Assembly: GCF_002939985.1 (NCBI RefSeq)
Contig: NZ_MDFM01000040.1
Coordinates: 1 to 37,373 of the forward strand
From: Xanthomonas hortorum pv. cynarae
GTDB lineage: Bacteria > Pseudomonadota > Gammaproteobacteria > Xanthomonadales > Xanthomonadaceae
Direction of reading: 5' to 3'
Length of the DNA: 37,373 bases
Below the pieces are notes generated by a model that saw only the letters and a program-made list of their open reading frames with translations, made no database searches and was not told where the DNA came from. The translations under genes and the position numbers were made by a program. Positions 35,525 through 37,373 of the stretch are shown here, in pieces; the first letter of the stretch is position 1, and every line of letters begins with the position of its first letter.

Positions 35525-35562
35525 CCATCCACTGGATGGTGTGCCGCGGCTAGGCCCGCGGC
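35525..35562. terminator. Paired hairpins between convergent bphP and benE-like genes
   Basis: CCATCC-ACT-GGATGG (35525-35539) is followed by GCCGCGG-N6-CCGCGGC (35543-35562). The second includes the stop codon of the minus-strand transporter (35550-35552). Both lie between convergent genes. No T tract is seen, so termination is inferred. Confidence 0.35.
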
Positions 35563-36725
35563 CGCAACACCAACAAGGTGATCGTTCCGGCCACCAGGCC
35601 CCAGAACGAGGCACCGATCCCGCCCAGCGTCAGCCCGGACGCCGTCACCAGAAAGGTGATCAGCGCCGCCTCGCGCTCGCTGTCTTCGCGCAAGGCCGCC
35701 GCTAGGCTGTTGCCGATCGTGCCCAACAACGCGATCCCGGCGATCGCCATCACCAGCTCGCGCGGAAAGGCGGCAAACACCGCCGCCACGGTCGCGCCGA
35801 ACAAGCCGATCACCACATAGAACACGCCCGCACTGACCGCAGCCACATAACGCCGCGCCGGATCCTCATGCGCCTCGCGTCCCATGCAGATCGCAGCGGT
35901 GATCGCCGCCAGGTTCAAGGCAAAGCCGCCGAATGGCGCCAGCAGCGTATTGACCGCACCGATCCAGCCGATCGTCGGCGAGATCGGCACCGTATAGCCG
36001 GAGGCCCGAATCACCGCCACACCCGGCACGTTCTGCGAAGCCATGGTGACCACGAACAAGGGAATCGCCAGCCCGAACAGCGCCGCCCACGACAGTGACG
36101 GCATTACCAGCACCGGATGCGCCAACTCCATCTGCACCGTTGTCCAGTGCAATAGCCCGCCACTGGCCGCAATCGCGATGCCGACCAGCAGCGTCGCAAT
36201 CACCGCATAACGCGCAAACCAGCGCCGCCCGACCAGATAGGTCGCCAGCATCGCCAGTGCCAACATCACCTGACTCTGCATCGCCACGAACAGATCCAGC
36301 CCAAAGCGCAACAACACCCCGGCCAACATGCCCGAGGCCAGCGAGATCGGAATGCGCCGGATCGCCCGCTCGAACAACCCCGAGAAACCCGCCACCATGC
36401 CAAGCACTGCAGCCACCACAAACGCACCGACTGCCTCACGCAACGGTACACCGGCCGCACTGCCGATCAGCATCGCCGCACCCGGCGTGGACCACGCCGT
36501 CACCACCGGCACGCGATAGCGCAGCGACAATCCAATGCAGGTCACCCCCATGCCGATCCCGAGCGCCCACATCCACGAGGCGATCTGCGCCTGATCCGCC
36601 CCCAGATGGCGTGCCGCCTCGAATACGATCACCGCCGAGCTGGCAAAACCCACCAGCACCGTGACAAAGCCTGCAGCAATCGCAGGCAGGGACAGATCGC
36701 GGAGCAGGCTGCGGGAGGGAAGCAT
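35550..36725 (-). CDS. BenE-family benzoate/H+ symporter-like transporter
   Basis: A 391-residue inner membrane protein with about twelve helices. It begins SLPAIAAGFVTVLVGFASSAVIVFEAAR and carries VVTAWSTPGAAML, FVVTMASQNVPGVAVIRASGY and PFGGFALNLAAITAAICMG, all characteristic of the BenE family. The family takes up benzoate or related aromatics with protons; some members may act differently. The start at Met 36725 is backed by GAGAG six bases upstream; Met 36752 is in frame but has no site. No benzoate catabolic genes are nearby. Confidence 0.88.
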   Translation of the reverse strand: MLPSRSLLRDLSLPAIAAGFVTVLVGFASSAVIVFEAARHLGADQAQIASWMWALGIGMGVTCIGLSLRYRVPVVTAWSTPGAAMLIGSAAGVPLREAVGAFVVAAVLGMVAGFSGLFERAIRRIPISLASGMLAGVLLRFGLDLFVAMQSQVMLALAMLATYLVGRRWFARYAVIATLLVGIAIAASGGLLHWTTVQMELAHPVLVMPSLSWAALFGLAIPLFVVTMASQNVPGVAVIRASGYTVPISPTIGWIGAVNTLLAPFGGFALNLAAITAAICMGREAHEDPARRYVAAVSAGVFYVVIGLFGATVAAVFAAFPRELVMAIAGIALLGTIGNSLAAALREDSEREAALITFLVTASGLTLGGIGASFWGLVAGTITLLVLRPRA

Positions 36726-36805
36726 CGTGAGCTCTCTATCTAGTGCACCCATTCTCACCGAGCACGCCGATGATCGATACCGAAGCACCTGCTCTATGGA
36801 TAGCC

Positions 36806-36819
36806 CTGTGTAGACACAG
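36806..36819. promoter_or_regulatory. Dyad upstream of the BenE-like gene
   Basis: CTGTGT-AG-ACACAG is a perfect dyad nested inside TAGCC...GGCTA (36801-36830), about 80 bases upstream of the transporter start. It may be an operator for the transporter or a terminator-like fold. The interval from here to the first rrn promoter shows no gene. Confidence 0.3.
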
Positions 36820-37036
36820 CCCTTTGGCTATATATATAGAGCAGCGCCACCACGTCGCATTCGCACGTGGAATCGGACGTCGCGCATTCGCGCAGTGATG
36901 CTCGTGTCATACCAGTGTCAAAAAGTGCTTGCACTTCTGCACAGTCTCGATAAACTGCGCGACCTCGCTCAGGACGGCGGCGCTTCTCGAAGCACCGCAA
37001 CAACGAACGGGTTCGAAAGCCTCCAGAAATTGGGAG

Positions 37037-37064
37037 TTGACGAAGCAGGAAAGTCGGCTATGAT
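37037..37064 (+). promoter_or_regulatory. rRNA operon promoter P1
   Basis: TTGACG (37037-37042), a 16-bp spacer, then TATGAT (37059-37064) and a GC-rich discriminator GGGCGGCTCG. It is the first of three near-identical promoters. The G+C discriminator is typical of stringently controlled stable-RNA promoters. Confidence 0.75.
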
Positions 37065-37137
37065 GGGCGGCTCGCTACACGGAAAGACGCTACGGCGGAT
37101 TGAAGTGCAGCGGCGGCAACCTCCTCTTCACGAGGGG

Positions 37138-37165
37138 TTGACGAAGATGAAAAGCCTGCTAATAT
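37138..37165 (+). promoter_or_regulatory. rRNA operon promoter P2
   Basis: TTGACG (37138-37143), a 16-bp spacer, then TAATAT (37160-37165) and the discriminator GGTCGGCTCG. It starts 101 bases after P1 with the same internal geometry. Confidence 0.75.
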
Positions 37166-37234
37166 GGTCGGCTCGCTTCGCAGAAAACCTTCGGGTCGAA
37201 ACGAAGCAGCGTCAACCACCTCGGAAACAAGGTG

Positions 37235-37262
37235 TTGACGGCAAGAAAAAGTCCGCTATACT
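37235..37262 (+). promoter_or_regulatory. rRNA operon promoter P3
   Basis: TTGACG (37235-37240), a 16-bp spacer, then TATACT (37257-37262) and the discriminator AGGCGGCTAG. It starts 97 bases after P2 and is the promoter nearest the leader. Its -10 is the closest to the TATAAT consensus after P2. Confidence 0.78.
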
Positions 37263-37373
37263 AGGCGGCTAGCTTCGACGGAAACGACGAAGCTGACGGG
37301 AACGGCGCTGAGGCCACTTCCCAATGTTCTTTGACAGTGTGCGCAGGTAATTTGTGCGGACGCCTGCAGGAAG
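37263..37373 (+). ncRNA. rRNA operon leader (5' part of the precursor transcript)
   Basis: The sequence after P3 carries no reading frame. It has a GC-rich hairpin region, the boxA antitermination site at 37325-37336, and CGCAGG...CCTGC pairing (37341-37370). This would form part of the stem later cut by RNase III around 16S. The 16S gene itself starts beyond the window. Confidence 0.6.
37325..37336 (+). promoter_or_regulatory. boxA antitermination site
   Basis: TGTTCTTTGACA matches the ribosomal boxA (TGCTCTTTAACA) at ten of twelve bases. It lies in the expected place about 60 bases after the last promoter. It recruits NusB/NusE to prevent premature termination in rRNA operons. Confidence 0.7.

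Noticed and set aside
36895..37272. 125-codon plus-strand frame near the window end
   Set aside because: It runs through the tandem rRNA promoters. Its repeated segments are promoter repeats, not protein repeats.
1..37373. CRISPR array, tRNA genes or prophage genes
   Set aside because: No regularly spaced repeats, no cloverleaf with a CCA-adjacent acceptor and no phage structural or integrase genes were seen on either strand.

Overview
The window looks like chromosome of a plant-associated Xanthomonas. Codon use is GC-rich. A 634-residue PAS-GAF-PHY-PAS bacteriophytochrome sits behind a heme oxygenase. A plant-inducible-promoter (PIP) box precedes an effector-like gene, and Xanthomonas-type palindromic intergenic repeats occur three times. 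The genus call is inference from these features; no database search was run.

Layout. 1-90: relic of an IS5-type transposase. 301-1606 (-): antitoxin plus a ParE-like toxin fused in frame to a membrane-anchored proline-rich protein. 1889-3727: a DUF1453-like membrane protein (+) convergent with a phospholipase D/cardiolipin-synthase-like enzyme (-). 4141-5702: PIP box, leader and a hydrophilic candidate type III effector. 5870-7703: divergent short-chain dehydrogenase and LysR regulator sharing a T-N11-A dyad. 7956-9317: KgtP-like dicarboxylate permease. 9523-14965 (-): five-gene efflux operon (MarR, DUF1656, membrane fusion protein, NodT-type outer membrane factor, FUSC protein) joined by 4-bp stop/start overlaps. 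15096-15698: folE.

15769-24352 (+) is the most interesting stretch. An AAA/ABC-type ATPase and a DUF4276 protein with Toprim-like acidic residues are coupled by overlapping stop/start codons to each other and to jetA of a complete type I Wadjet system (JetABCD: kleisin, KITE, SMC and Toprim nuclease subunits). The six genes look like one transcription unit, which suggests a composite anti-plasmid/anti-phage locus.

24530-26660: Fur-box-preceded TonB-dependent siderophore receptor. 26724-26843: large compound inverted repeat. 27062-28318: divergent TauE/SafE-type permease and YchJ-like protein. 28480-28686: small membrane protein. 28998-31160: one open frame encoding a MltB-type lytic transglycosylase followed without a stop by a hexose-6-phosphate mutarotase-like domain. 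31232-31481: two palindromic repeat copies. 31546-32817: TetA-like MFS exporter. 32917-35411: bphO-bphP red-light module. 35550-36725 (-): BenE-like transporter. 37037 to the end: three tandem near-identical promoters, a boxA and a leader, that is, the upstream control region of an rRNA operon whose 16S gene lies beyond the window.
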